Assembly: GCF_010093535.1 (NCBI RefSeq)
Contig: NW_022985223.1
Span: forward strand, 62,001 to 126,000
From: Lindgomyces ingoldianus
Lineage: Eukaryota; Ascomycota; Dothideomycetes; Pleosporales; Lindgomycetaceae
Length of the DNA: 64,000 bases
Direction of reading: 5' to 3'
Shown here in pieces: positions 1-12,624 of the stretch. The notes under the pieces are model-generated. The model was given only the letters and a program-made list of their open reading frames with translations. It made no database searches and had not been told where the DNA came from. Numbering within the stretch: position 1 is the stretch's first letter; each line of letters starts with the position of its first letter. A program made the position numbers and the translations under genes.

Positions 1-1793
1 GTGTATAGTTTGTTTCTCAGGTGAGAAAAGTGTTGTTCATAGTTCTGGAATTATTTCACCTACATAGATGTCTAAACGGAGTTGCATTTCATGGTAATAT
101 TGGTTCTATGTATATATTTGATTGAATATGGATATATTCCTCAGGCATTCTATTTCTGTTTGTGCATCAAGAGTCGTCATAATGCACCAATATCTTAAGT
201 TAACGACAATAAAACTGAGATTCCCGGCATGCTTAAAGCTCTTACATGTTGGTACCTTTAACGGAACATCCTAGAAGCTGCTTGGGCCGCAAAATGTCTT
301 TTTAAGTGACTGCCTCGGATGAATGCTCTCACCGTAAGTATATCTGATTCGGCTCAACACTAAACTGGCTTCTTGAGTTGGTCAGCAGCCGGACGCTCAA
401 CAAGCAAGCAAATTCTTCATAAATATACCCCTCAATACAGTATGTATCATTAAGTATTGCCATGGATCCCTACGGACCTTCGTATTTTCAAAGTATGTCT
501 CGCACAGCATCGTCAGAGTACCATTGGCACTTCAACTCACGAAAATTGTCATATCATCACGTAACACTGTGAGAATGCCTTGCAGGTACTACCAAACTTT
601 TTTGTGGAACTCGAAATGGTCGGTCAAGCTGTTTGGAACATAACTATGCCCGCGAAAACGAATAACTGAACTCGGCGTCAGTGAGAATCCACCGTAACTA
701 TTTTAGTTGGCTCTCGTTGCCGTGCGATACGTTACACTATTCAGGCGGCCTCAAATCAGTTTGCTCAAGTTTGGGAGACGGAGTGACCGTCACCGGGAGC
801 CCCTAAGAGAAGAGCATTCACCACTGTACTCTCGCCTCATTGGCTAGTAACCGAATTCCCAAACCGGTTAGTGTTGAGCTGAGAAAAGATCCCACGTGGT
901 GCGGCTGCTCTCGAACCCCGATCTCCTTCCACGTCTCCCCGATTCATTGTCCCTTGTTGATCAATCTGCACGTCTGACAGGAACCTGATGCATTTTTCAT
1001 ATCTGCATACCCTTACCTAGTAACACAACCTCCCTGTACTCCCTCCATTCTGGTTGCTTAATGCATCTCGTTGATCAGGAGAAGCAACGACGGCACGGGG
1101 AATGAAATATTCTTGCGCTCGTATTCTTTGCGGATCTCCCTTCTTCCTGCTTCCTACTTCCTGCTTCCTGCATCTACCATCTGCATAGCGTCATACACGC
1201 GCAGTATCCAACTCAATACGAGTCTTAGTGCTAGTGCACGTTCCTGGCAGAACTGTCGTATTTTTACTGGATGTATTCGAGGTCCGATTTCGCAAGCCAC
1301 ATCCAAATCTTTGTCGAAGACGATTCGGAAACCGACTCTTCTACCATCACTAACGTTAGTGGCGGTGCTACTACCGACCTCAGCTCCCCAATGACAGCGT
1401 TTCTTTTACATTCGTATCTGAAACTTAGGCAGAAGTTCCCTGGATCCAAAGGTGCATTCATCGAAGTTCCCGTTGTTCGGGTTTTGTGCAATATGTCTTG
1501 ACTAGGAACTGGAAGTAGCCTTACTGAATTAAGTGGCTGGAAGCTAGGGCCACACACGTGGCAAACATGGTATGCTTCGGGCCTGTTGAGCCTCGCAGTC
1601 CTCTATAGATCTTTCTCTTGCTTGCGTAGTTATCTTGTCTAGACGTATTGATGCCTTATCGATTGTCTCCTTCGTAAACTTTCGGTCTCCTAAACTAAAC
1701 CAATATATACCCTTCTTGGCATCCTCATTTACAAATCTAATATTACTACCCCAGACCTCATTGTCTCGTTGGTGAGCTCTCCAAAGTGACAAG
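1..1793. other. intergenic, upstream of the MFS gene
   Basis: I see no convincing gene here. Open frames are short, overlap on both strands and lack recognisable protein motifs. A pyrimidine-rich CTTCCTGC-like run lies near 1138-1172. The last few hundred bases are presumably the promoter and 5' leader of the transporter gene that starts at 1794. Confidence 0.5.
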
Positions 1794-4700
1794 ATGTCAC
1801 AAGGAGGACCATCAAGTCCTCCCAATCTTCGAGGGGCATTTGGACATCACCAACGCTCCAATTCAGATTCTCCAGCCCAATGCGGTCACGGACCTCCAAC
1901 TCGTCGTCGAGGCCGCACGTTCAGTGGAAGACAACCGTCCGAGCTGTTTCTTCCTTCTGCAGTCCCACCGCGGAATCCAAATCGCGATTCCCCGGTAACA
2001 CCACCACTAAGAAGCGAGGAGCACCATTCTCCTAGCTCTTCCCCTGGCAGAGGGGAACGCTTCGATTCAATCTCGCCGCCAATTTCTCGGAGAAGCACAT
2101 TCAGCTCTAGAAATCCTTACCGGGACCATTCTCCTCCCTCCCCAGTTCAAGAGCCGTCTCTAGTTCAAGAACGCCAGCTTCCGTCTCCCCCAATGCCTGA
2201 CACTATTCCTCCAGAACCATTTCTAGAGGGAGGTTTTACGTTGCGGCAATGGAATCACATCAATGCCCTTGTGGCTCAGGCCACAGGAACAGCAGTCAGC
2301 AGAAGAGAACAGGAGCTACGCGAGGAAATGGCGCTCCGCATACGGCAACAAGAAGAGCAAGAAAGCGCTCGCAAACTCGCCCGCGAGCAGCAACGGGAGC
2401 GCATCCGGCGGCGAATTGAGAACTCGCAGTCATACTCTGCCCAGCCTTCAACTCCTCCACGAATCCAAGAAGAACCAGAATCGCCAAGCGCTGTACTACC
2501 GGCAGTGTTTGAACCTGCATACTTCGGCAGTCATGCCAGCGCTGCAGCTCGTCGGCGAGACCGCTCTGTCACACCCCCGAAGGCCCTGAAAGAGGGGTAT
2601 GAGGACGCCGAGCCCATCCTCCCGGGCTCTGAGGATGAAGATGAGGTCAAGGACTTTCCGCCTTTGACACAAACTTCATCTAGGCGGCCACGCTCGATTT
2701 CTAGGCGTCTAAGCATTGTTCGGCCGCAAAGTCTCTCATTCCGCTCTCCTACTCGACGAACAAGGACACGCTCGTCTTTCCGCGAGTCACTCCGCAAATC
2801 AATTGCTCTCCCTCCTGTCGATGGCTTATTCACTGTCGCCGATGATGCTATCATCCAGCAGGAAAGAGACAATCTCGAGAAGCTGATTGCCGAGTCATGG
2901 AAGGATCCAGATGATCTAACTACCATGGGACGAAGCAGTCAATCGACCCTCGAGCTGATGAACATGGGAGAAGAGCGCAAAACAGGGCGGCAGGTAGAAG
3001 AACAAAAGCCTCCTGTACCTCCAGCGGCCCAAAATCTCCCAACAGGGCCACGTTTGGTGATTCTAGTTGTGTGTATTTGTACGGCTGTGTTCCTACAGGC
3101 CTTGGTAAGTTCTCCCCTTCGAAGTTTCCATGATGATGTTCTAATGCTCTGTTTGATAGGACACAACCATCATCTCCACTGCTATCCCCAAGATTGTCCG
3201 TCAATTCCACTCCCTTCCCGACGTCGGCTGGTACGGCTCCGGCTACTTCCTCACAACCTGCGCCTGTCAACTAATTTGGGGCCGTATCTACACTTTCTAC
3301 AATCTCAAATACGGATACTTGATAGCCATCACCATCTTCGAGATCGGATCTCTGATTTGCGGTGTCGCGACCTCGTCCATCGTTCTCATAGTAGGCCGCG
3401 CAGTTGCTGGTCTAGGCTCTGCAGGTATCTACGCAGGAAGTTTTATCATAATTGCCTTCACGACACCACCAGCGAGCCGGCCGAAATACAGTGCGCTGCT
3501 AGGAAGCATGTACGGCATATCTAGCGTCGTAGGACCACTAGTTGGCGGCGCGTTTAGCGATAGAGTTAGTTGGAGATGGTGTTTCTTCATCAATCTTCCA
3601 CTCGGTGCGGTCGCTTTAGTTGGCATACTTTTCTTCCTACGCCAACCCGCTCAAAATGCCCAACTCCGCAATTTGCCGCGTAAAGAGAAAATCAAGCGCC
3701 TTGACTGGCATGGCACGCTAGTCTTCATCGGGACGTTAACCTCCTTGTTCATTGCCCTCGAGTGGGGAGGTGAAAAATATCCTTGGACTGACCAACGCAT
3801 TGTCGTCCTTCTCTTCTTCTTCGCCATCGGCATCATAGTCTGGGTCGGGATCCAATACTGGAAAGGCGAGTCCGGCACCATTCCCGCGCGAATCATCAAG
3901 CAGCGGAATATCTGGACGGCAGCATTCAGCTGCTACTGCATGGGCGGCAGTTTTTTCATCCTGCTTTACTTCACCAGTATCTACTTTCAAGCCATCAAAG
4001 ACTCAAGTCCCCTCAAGAGCGGAATTCAAACGCTACCGACGTTGCTGGGCTTGACGATTGGCATGACGATCGCGGGACATACGCATAAGTTCGTCAAGTA
4101 TCATTCGGCGTATATGATTGGTTCTGCTATTCTAGCGACAATAGGCTGCGGGCTTATTAGTATGTGGAATCCTGAGACGAATTCACCCAGGTGGATTGGT
4201 TACCAAGCCTTGTTTGGCATCGGGCAAGGTTTTGGCTGGCAACAGCCTTTGCTCATTGCACAAGCTTGGATGGAGACAAAGGATATACCTATCGGCACGG
4301 CGCTTATGAGCGGCATCAAGTTGTTTGGCGGTGCTACTTTCATCTCAGTGGGGTCTGCTGTCTTCAACAACAAGCTTAAAGCCTACTTAGCGCAGATCCC
4401 GAACCTAAATCCACATACTGTGCTCCAAGCGGGCGCTAGTGGGCTTACTGGCGCATTACATGACCCCGCTCAACTTGGAGCGGTCAAAGATGCGTACAGC
4501 AAGGCACTGACGACGACGTTCCACATCTCCGTGGTGCTCAGTTGCCTTGCTGTGCTTGGCGCGCTGGGTGTAGAGTGGAAGATACCACCGGTCAAGAAGC
4601 TCGGGGGTCCCGGAGGACCAGGCGTACCGGGTAGAGGTGGAGATACCCAGAGCCTAGCTGCAGCTCCACGTGGAGATGGAGGAGCCGTTTCGAGCAGTGG

Positions 4701-4878
4701 CGGCTCGACCAACAGACTAACAAAGTTTCCATCCAACCCTCCCCCGCCACCACGGCCGCCTTACCCGCTGCCACAACCGCAGATGCAGGTGCAAATGCAC
4801 ATGCCACAGGTCACTGGAGTCCAAGGATACAGTATCAGTAAACCGATTGCTCCTACAGGGCCGTTAGATAGGATATAA
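1794..4878 (+). CDS. MFS drug:H+ antiporter (DHA2-type, 14-TM) with long N-terminal extension
   Basis: Predicted exons are 1794-3104 and 3160-4878, giving 1009 residues. The 55-nt intron (GTAAGT...GATAG, CTAAT branch) splits the first membrane segment, and splicing gives the family motif [11 protein letters not shown]. Further major-facilitator signatures are [11 protein letters not shown] and the motif-C-like GPLVGG followed by [10 protein letters not shown]. About 14 hydrophobic segments lie between residues 425 and 930, as expected of drug/toxin exporters of the plasma membrane. Residues 1-437 are a Ser/Pro/Arg-rich, probably disordered cytosolic extension with a charged coiled coil near 168-208; most relatives start shortly before the first membrane helix. 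The C-terminal tail is Gly/Pro-rich. The substrate cannot be told. An alternative start is an internal Met near 2956, just upstream of the first helix, but the open 1.3-kb frame supports the long form. Confidence 0.87.
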
Positions 4879-7800
4879 GGTGTAGAAAGGGAAATTGTCC
4901 GGTAGGTTCTTTAGCGGACGTGTATTTACGCTCCTAGATTCATGCTTGTAATGATGTGTTATGGGATAGACGGCGTATTCGGCAATTCTTTGTCCTTTGA
5001 AGGGGTTTGGGTTGGCTCGGGGCCGAGCGTTGATGACTAGGCGTAGAGGGGGAATTTCGGACGAAACTTGAGTTTTGGTGCTGTTTTAGATACTTAGGAA
5101 GAAAGTTTTCGATGATCCAAGACTTCTTGTATATATTAAAGAAGAGAATTGTGAGTACCCAACTCATTCCAAGAAATGTAGTGAAATAAACTTGCATGAA
5201 CGAATGATGTCGAGAGTTGCTGAGCGAATTTTGAGGATGGTAACTTCTCCTTTCCGTTTCGTACATTTGGGCCAGCCTCCACTTCTTTGTGTTTTAAGCC
5301 AACTACAGGCCAAGTACTGCATGTACTGTCTCTAGAAGACTCCGCGTGTGCCACTGTTTTAATCATATCTTGCCTCGTTCTCATTCTCCAAGTACATGTG
5401 AATAACGAGTAGACAGTCAGAATTAGTTGAAAAGATTGAAATACTGCTTATCTAGAGGGCCCGACGTGTTAGTGTTCCAGCGGCTTCAAAATCCTCTGAG
5501 ATACTCCAGGAAAGACATCAAGGTGAGGGGATTGTTAACACGTGATCAAAGACCGCTTCCATCTTTTAGGTCCAGGACTAGTTGCCAAGATGTCTAAGTA
5601 GCCAAGATGTATAGGCGATATGTGCACGTGGCTGAAGGGCTCGGAGAACTGAGAACGCTTGATAACTTCGGGGGGGGAGTTCTGCGATACCCGGTTCTTG
5701 AAAATTGCTGGAATCCATGCATGCACCTCGGCGAAGTTCTCCAGGTAGACTTCCATGTGAATCGCAGCCGATACCTCTTTCGAAAGGGTGCATTTAATTA
5801 ACATCGGAACCTATCATGCAGGCAATTTGGAAAGTGCCGCGCCTCCACTTCAGGCGGCTACAATACGCGACACAGTGACACAGATTTGTCTGCACTCAAG
5901 CCGCCTCTCATGTGCTTCTGAAGCTGCGTGAAGCCTGTCCCGACGGGCGTCAGGTAAAAGGACCGCAATGCCGGGCCGACCTCAATATTGAGGCTCGAGA
6001 AGATGTTCGGGATGCGAATTGACTTCCAATAAAGAGCAAAGCTGCTGAGATTGACGATGGCTTGGAGAACGGGCCGTCTTCTCGTCTGTCGCGTGGCAAA
6101 GCCCTGCTCGTCCTGCCGATCGAGGCCGCACGGTGGACCGAGGGCTTGTTGGATTGCATCTGATACGGAACGGACTAGAATCAATCTTGCAGGAAAGCGA
6201 AGAGGATACGAGAAAATAGATAAGCGTTTTACGAAACGTACTGTGGGAGTTCTCAGAGGTGCAAAAGAACGGACTTTTTCAAGGAACTACGATGATGGGG
6301 TACGATACCGAACACGGTGGAATTCTGGAAACTTTCAAAATCTGCAGGGATGGCCACTTTTTTTTGTTTTTTAATTTGCAAACAATGCTCGAGGATGGCG
6401 TAGCCAGGTCTGCATCGTCTGGAGCATACGTGGGTTTGTGGGGTCTTGTCTTACCTGGTACCTGACCCTGTCTCACGCACTGGCCGTAAGCTTGGTCGCT
6501 TCTCGAAGACACGAAGCTTCTGGGTTGACAGCTTGACATTCTTGACAAACTCGGCAACCGTGGGAAGACACACTTGATCCATCAGATTGGGATGCATGAG
6601 ATGGGATGGACAGTCATGCATGTCAATTGCTAGGACAGGACGGGCGGGCATCGTTGGCCATAACACAACACTTGGAGGGTCAAACATGCGTCTCTGGACG
6701 CAAGAACATCTAAGAAACGATATCGTCAGCAGATCCCTACACATCATCCAAGTTGTAGGTTCTCCAGGCGCTGGGATCCGAAGCTTGGTAGATCTGCCTC
6801 AGATGCTTACTTTGAACCAAGCTTTAGGAATAAGAGTTGCCTTTTCGCCTTCTTGTCCTGGCTAGAGCAGTGTAGAAAGCAAGGACGAGGGGCCCATGGG
6901 AGGCTGAAGATAGCAAAGACCACTTGAGCTTGCGTACGGATGCACGCAGATACGGAAGTTTGAGGAAACACCAATGGTAAGCGGTCGATTCTCGGTGACC
7001 GACCGACGCAAACGGTCGGTCGTCCGCAGACGCGGAAACGTCAGCGGGCCGAATCTTGGGGGTAGTAAGTAAGAACGTGCACCCAAGCTTGAATAACTGA
7101 AGGCGTATGATAACACCTTGGCATTAAGATAGAAAGTCGTCTACAGAGATGAAATTTAGAGCATCGAAGGACGTCCATGAGCACGAGAGTACCCGTTTTA
7201 AGTTAGCCTCAACCCACTTAGCGAAAGCTACATTCTGCATTCTGCGCCACCTCTGGCGGATCAGATTCCGAGATAGCGCCATCCGAAAACAAACCACGGA
7301 CTCCTGATAAAACGGAGGGATGAGTATGGGCATGAGCATCCAAAAGCACCGTAAACACCCAGGCGCTGTCATCACACGTGAGAAGTCAATTCATCAGCTA
7401 AGGCTTCCCACAAACGGTACCTGAGAACGTAAGAGGGATTTGGGGTGCTTAAATGAAGATCTGCGGTTACATTCATCCTCCGGACGCAACATCATGCCAA
7501 CATAAGCCCTACATCCAAGACCTCCGTTAGACTTGGAACGCCTTAGGTAAAGCTTGACGCGACCGCCTTGAAGGACGAGGGAAAATTCTAGATTGAGGAA
7601 TTTCATGAATCTGTACCAACCGAAAGTGTAGGGTAATCGCTAGATTTGGCATCTCAACATGTTCTCTTCATGTTCCGTCGGGATCAGTAAACTAATCATA
7701 GCAACGGACTAGTGTGATGTCATTGCAACTTTTTGGATTGCAGATCAAAACGTCGAGCTGCGTCTTACGGCAGCCAAGGGAGAAAATAATGCATCATCAC

Positions 7801-8132
7801 GGTCCGATTTATGGAGGAAACCTGCAACTACTGGACAGACTCCCCAGTTGTAGCAACAAGAGCCAATACACTTTAGATAGGCACGGGAGTAAAACTTCGG
7901 CGCTGCAATGTACTTTTAAGTTGTGACTAGAAACTAAGGATATCTGTCTAAAAGGTGCGAATCAAATCTAGAGACACTATGCAGACAGCCACCAAATTAA
8001 AAAGGGTGTGAAAAAGATCGTAAGAATCGTATATGTACAGTCTAAAGCCCCAACGAAACCAATAAACGCCTTGCAAGATAACGAATGAAATCTAACCCGA
8101 CATACCCAAATTCCTTCCCCATTTGCAAGTAT
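4879..8132. other. 3.25-kb intergenic stretch, no supported gene
   Basis: This separates the transporter gene from the 3' end of the regulator gene. Short open frames on both strands overlap each other and show no motifs. The only structure noted is a perfect 9-bp inverted repeat at 6997-7021. Confidence 0.5.
6997..7021. repeat. perfect 9-bp inverted repeat
   Basis: GACCGACCG at 6997-7005 pairs perfectly with CGGTCGGTC at 7013-7021 around a 7-nt loop. It lies in non-coding sequence. It could be a dyad regulator site or chance, since nothing around it decides. Confidence 0.5.
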
Positions 8133-9464
8133 TCACATGTCCTCACTGTTCCGTAATGCAGTGTTGAGTTCTTTGGATGCTGTCTTGAGCTCCGCTTTCA
8201 GGAATTTTTCTAGTGCGCCATAGATGCCGTCGCCACCGGGCGCTCCCCTGCAATATCGGCCCGCAAACGCATCAATCAACTTTGACACTTTCCGAAGCTC
8301 ATTGATAACAAGTTGCAGCTTCAAGTGCTGCTCATCCTCTGCGTCGATTTGATAGGCCCCCATCGAAATGGGTATATCCATAACCATTTCCCGATCTTCC
8401 CATGGCGTGCTCGTGCCGGACGTGGGGTCCGACATTACAGATCCCGTCGATGTAGTACGGGAGGTTGTGCTTCGACCAATGGCGCTGTAGCAAGAGAGTA
8501 TCTTCAGAATGATAAGGGAAAGGGCTAGAACGAGTCCTGAGTTGCTGGAGCAAGGACATTGGAGCAATTGGTTGAATACTTGAATAGCTTTTCTGTTGGT
8601 TGCAAGGACCTGGTCAATTGACGCTGGAGTTGGCCCACTTGGCGCACTAGTTGGGTTGGATTGACAGAAGTTTTGCGGGAGATGTAGACTCTGAAGCGTG
8701 GTGCTAGCCAGGTTACTACAAGATTCTTTCCTTCCGTGAACAGGATGTTGTGGATGATGTGGATATCGAGCTTGGCCTAGGCCTCGGGTCGTTGATGGAG
8801 ATGGTGATGGCGAGGGTTCGGCCGGGTAGGTAAAACCTTTAAGTTCGGCATCGGAAAACGTCTCGGAGGAACTGGAGACGCGAGTAAGGTCATTGCCTTG
8901 GTCGACAGAGCCCCAACTATCCATAAAGTTCATGGAACTTTCCAGGGCCAGAAGGGCAGACGAGGACAGAAAACTGTCATTGGAGCCAAAGTTATTAGGA
9001 TCAGACATGAAATTAAGATCATGCCAAGGCAAAGCGGGTGTGTGGTCGAAATTAAGTAAGGAATTTTCGAAAGCCGTGTCCTGAAGAGGATCTGGAATTT
9101 CGCCTAGTTGCTGCTCGTCGAGAAGAGATTGTTTCGAATCACGCTCTGGGGTGGATAGAGTGCTTGACCTTCGCTCAGCGTTCTTAGCGTCCGACTTCTT
9201 AGGCATTGGGTTCCCATTGGCGTCCTTTCGTGGTGGCTTTCCCATGCGTCGAGACACACTATAGTTGCATCTCATGCCAGAATTTATGCAGCGCTGGCAG
9301 ACCGGACGTTCTCTATCGCATTTGACTTTGGCATTAGCACAGATATCGCAAGAGGACCGAAGCTTCGGAGGCTTGTCGGTGTTCCTTCGTGATGGTGCTG
9401 GCCGGGTTACTGGAAGCTGGGTCTCCACAGAGTCGATCTCCATATCTGGGTTGTACGAGTCCAT
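8133..9464 (-). CDS. Zn2Cys6 transcription factor with AflR-like C-terminal domain
   Basis: This single-exon gene encodes 443 residues. The binuclear zinc cluster is complete, with cysteines at 39, 42, 49, 56, 59 and 66 (C-x2-C-x6-C-x6-C-x2-C-x6-C), followed by a basic linker (SRRMGKPPRK). The C-terminal third (about 290-440) contains a segment with a Cys-rich LLQCPC motif followed by a hydrophobic helix, which resembles the AflR regulatory domain found in regulators of aflatoxin-like and pigment clusters. The middle is Ser/Pro-rich and probably activating. It should be nuclear and bind CGG half-sites. No polyketide synthase, NRPS or terpene gene is in the window, so its target is unknown. 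The start was chosen as the first Met before the zinc cluster. Confidence 0.9.
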   Translation of the reverse strand: MDSYNPDMEIDSVETQLPVTRPAPSRRNTDKPPKLRSSCDICANAKVKCDRERPVCQRCINSGMRCNYSVSRRMGKPPRKDANGNPMPKKSDAKNAERRSSTLSTPERDSKQSLLDEQQLGEIPDPLQDTAFENSLLNFDHTPALPWHDLNFMSDPNNFGSNDSFLSSSALLALESSMNFMDSWGSVDQGNDLTRVSSSSETFSDAELKGFTYPAEPSPSPSPSTTRGLGQARYPHHPQHPVHGRKESCSNLASTTLQSLHLPQNFCQSNPTSAPSGPTPASIDQVLATNRKAIQVFNQLLQCPCSSNSGLVLALSLIILKILSCYSAIGRSTTSRTTSTGSVMSDPTSGTSTPWEDREMVMDIPISMGAYQIDAEDEQHLKLQLVINELRKVSKLIDAFAGRYCRGAPGGDGIYGALEKFLKAELKTASKELNTALRNSEDM

Positions 9465-11770
9465 CGTGTGGTAAAGGTAGCGTGGTGTGGAGGTAGAAGG
9501 ATCGAGGTTCGTTGAAGGTCTCGGTGCGGGTTGACAAAATGTGACTGCCTAAGAAGGGAATAGATTGTCTTACTGAACCGCTGTTGGTAGGGCTGAATGG
9601 GTACTAGGTTGGGACGAATGGAAGTTTCGAGAAGATTAGTGGCTCAGGATGTGGTAGATATTCATAGGGGGAGAAGCATGATATGAATATATAGCTTGGA
9701 GAGTTTTATTTGGAACCTGGGAGCTTCCGGGATCCAGGAAGCATGTCTCCATCACGTTGATGGAGAGCTGCAGATGCCGCTCCTACTGCACAGCAATGAA
9801 AATAAGCTCAGCTTACAGGGACCAATGGCCGATGCCAACGGTCCACAACAGAGAAGGGCCGTCGCGTGTCTCGCGTCCGCAGCTTCAAGCTCGTACCAGT
9901 CCTCGGGAAGTTTGCAAGACGTAGAGAGCATCTTCAATCTGCGGGTGGCTGTAACAGCACGCAAGCACATGTGCGGTCCCAGGCTGGCTTACCTCATAGG
10001 TCCAACCATAGACAGGGACAATGTCTCAGCACGTTATCTAGCTAGAGATATCAGGGGGCTGAGGTAAAATCGCGATTTTCGTCTCGTCAACCGAAACTCA
10101 TTTTTATGCTAACAACAAGTCCAACCGGCGGACATTGAAGCACTGAAACGACGAACCAGGATCGTACAGATGACATAGCCGGCGCGGTAAAATCTGCAGC
10201 TGCAGCAAGTACCAGAGCAAGACAGGGAAGATAGATCGTGAATGCGGGCAATCCGGTCTGCTGGCGTGCAGCAGCAAGCATATCCCGTTGTGTCTGCATA
10301 TGTGCCTCATCACTCGGTCGGCACAGTTCATCTCTAAAGCTAAAAAGTCGTGACACTGGGCAGGCGGTGTGTGCTGATAACACTGAGGACGCTAGTAGAT
10401 TCCATTGGCAGCAGATATGCTCACTGTATTTCCAGAGCCACCGTTCCTGGGGACTACCCCTCAGATTCATTGCACCTCGGGCGTTGGGATGCGTTTCTTT
10501 GGTAACCACGAAAACACGAGCCATTGGTGTATTGAGACAGATACTCAGCTGGCTAAACTGGCGATGGAAAGGGCAATGATAGACGAAATGAGACGAGTAC
10601 GGGTCATACGGTTGAAGGCCAAGTCCGTATCTGCGGTTGGAGCTCTCGAGTGGCGAGGATGAGGGGTGGAAGCCAGAAAGTACAGGGCATCTGGGGTCGC
10701 GTCGATCATGACCCAAAGGGAGCGTAGCGTCTTAGCCAGGCTAATCCTAAGAATAACCGCCCCACGGATAATAGTCTTCCCGAGCTGAACCGCCTTACAC
10801 GTGATCCGAGCGTCTCCGTAGCTCTGATTCGCTGACGGTAGCTTGTATGTTGTGTTGGGAAGCCTGAGTCGAATCCTGTTTGTGAATCAACGACCAAGAT
10901 GTCTTTTCCCTCCTCAGCCCTCCAAAGATAGCACGATGAAACGGCAACTGGCAGAAGGAAGCCAGTAAGCACCTTGCCGTCATGGGAGCGGCGTCGTCAG
11001 AGAGCACAGTGCAGTCCGGATCTGCCACTGGTACGTTGCACAGTCTGAATTGTGCCTTGGCCTGAAACGGTGGATTCGATGGGCGCAAAAGCCCTCCGCC
11101 AATGCTCTATCGTGTGCAAGGCTTCACAGTTGTAACGGTGCGCGAAGAAACGGCGGCTTCGGAGGGCGACTCGCTCCGCATGCCTGATGAATGTTAGCTC
11201 GGCCAAAGCCAAGTTCAAACAAGGCTTTGCTTCCTTTCAAGCTTGCTTGGCGCCGAGGCGGCACCGTCCAACTCCCACACCAAGGCATCTGCAGCCCTGT
11301 TCTCCCTCGGCACAGGAATTGCTCCCGACACTCTTGCGAGGTAGCTATCGGCATCAATTAGGCACCGCATTCGCCGCTTCACCGACCTTTCAGGAGCCAT
11401 ATCCGGCATCTGGTTGCACCGTTAGATCGCGTTGTTCCTGCTGGCTGGGCTATCAAGCTTTTTTCGGCCCCGGAGATTCATGGTCGGGGGTTTCGCTAAC
11501 CGATCTTCCAGGAACTACATTCCTCTCTCTCAGGCGGTAAGCTTTCAGGCAGGGTGGCTGAGCGGCACGGCTCAAGTACAAGAAGAAGCCAAGTACCTCT
11601 TCGTTTACTCTCTTCTACCTCTATCAATCACCGTCTCTCCTCTCCCGTACCTACCTCTTAGCCTGTGGCACATCTTGGTTTAGATATAGTCCTGAGATAC
11701 TAGCCTTTGCCTCACGCTCTTACCACCCCGCACCTTCCCAGCCACCTTCCTAGTTTCTTAACACACAAAC
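9465..11770. other. 2.3-kb divergent intergenic region
   Basis: This lies between the start of the Zn2Cys6 factor (minus) and the start of the nitroreductase (plus), so it holds both promoters. The 150 bases before the nitroreductase are C/T-rich, as often seen upstream of expressed fungal genes. Small open frames here are not supported by motifs, and no tRNA could be folded. Confidence 0.5.
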
Positions 11771-12624
11771 ATGGCTTCTACAACTCCCTTTCTCACTGCC
11801 GTGGCTGGGCGTCGATCTATGTACGCTCTCTCCAAGGAGTCGCCTATCTCCAACGACCGTATCCTCGAGATCGTTAACCATGCTTTGAAACACGCCCCTT
11901 CACCCTTCAATGTCCGGAGCACTCGCTGCATTGTTCTCTTCGGCGAGGAACACAGCAAGCTCTGGGAGAATGCGTACAAGGTGACCGAGGCTGCTACTCC
12001 GCAAGCGATTGGCATTCTTGGCCCAAAAAGTTTGTCTCCAAGTCCCCCCTCTATGAACATCCACTAATTATACCCCACTTTAGTCAAGGGCTTTGAAGGC
12101 GCATACGGCACTGTAGGTCCCCCAAGTTTTTTTGTTGAGCCATATCATGGTATATCAGCACCTGTTACAGAATACAAATAAAGAAAATTGAATAATTTTA
12201 TTGTTTCTAGACTAAATAAAATTAGCGGCAGGATCTAGGCTCCTTTCCCATTTCATACCCCACCAAGTCTTATACTGTTTAAGATTTTCTAACATTATCA
12301 TAGTGTATGTTTTTTGACGACTCCGAGGCCTACAACGACCTGACTCCCCGCTTTGCCGCTCTCTCAAAGACCTATCCTGAGTGGGAGGAGCACTCTTCCG
12401 GCATGCACCAATTCATCGTCTGGACTGCCCTGGAGGCTGAGGGCTTGGGCTGCAACGCTCAGCACTACCAGCCATCAATTACCCCATACGTCAACAAGAC
12501 CTATGACGTCCCCGCATCGTGGGCCCTCAAGTGTCAGATGGTGTTCGGGAAGCCCACCGCCCCTGCTGGTGATCCTAAGCCTAAGACTCACTTGGAGAAG
12601 GCGCTTAGGGTCTATGGTGCTTAG
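11771..12624 (+). CDS. nitroreductase-family protein, Hbn1/Frm2-like
   Basis: Exons 11771-12029, 12084-12112 (29 nt) and 12304-12624 join in frame to 202 residues, the normal size of the fungal Frm2/Hbn1 family. These are FMN-dependent nitroreductase-like enzymes linked in yeast to oxidative stress and fatty-acid signalling. The N-terminus carries the family's FMN-binding start (RRSMYALSKESPISNDRI, then PSPFNVRSTR), the joined exons give GAYGTCMFFDD, and the C-terminal half has SSGMHQFIVWTALEAEGLGC. The second intron (191 nt) is long and AT-rich for this locus. The enzyme is probably soluble, using NAD(P)H; its physiological substrate is unknown. Confidence 0.9.

Noticed and set aside
4879..8132. 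Several 60-110 codon frames on both strands
   Set aside because: They overlap each other, start and stop at random positions and show no domain signature.
11549..11570. tRNA-like start GCAGGGTGGCTGAGCGG
   Set aside because: It resembles the D-arm of Ser/Leu tRNA, but no anticodon arm, T-loop or acceptor stem could be paired downstream.
1794..12624. Secondary-metabolite cluster (MFS exporter, AflR-like factor, nitroreductase)
   Set aside because: The three genes are spread over 11 kb with long gaps, and no backbone or tailoring enzyme is present between or beside them.
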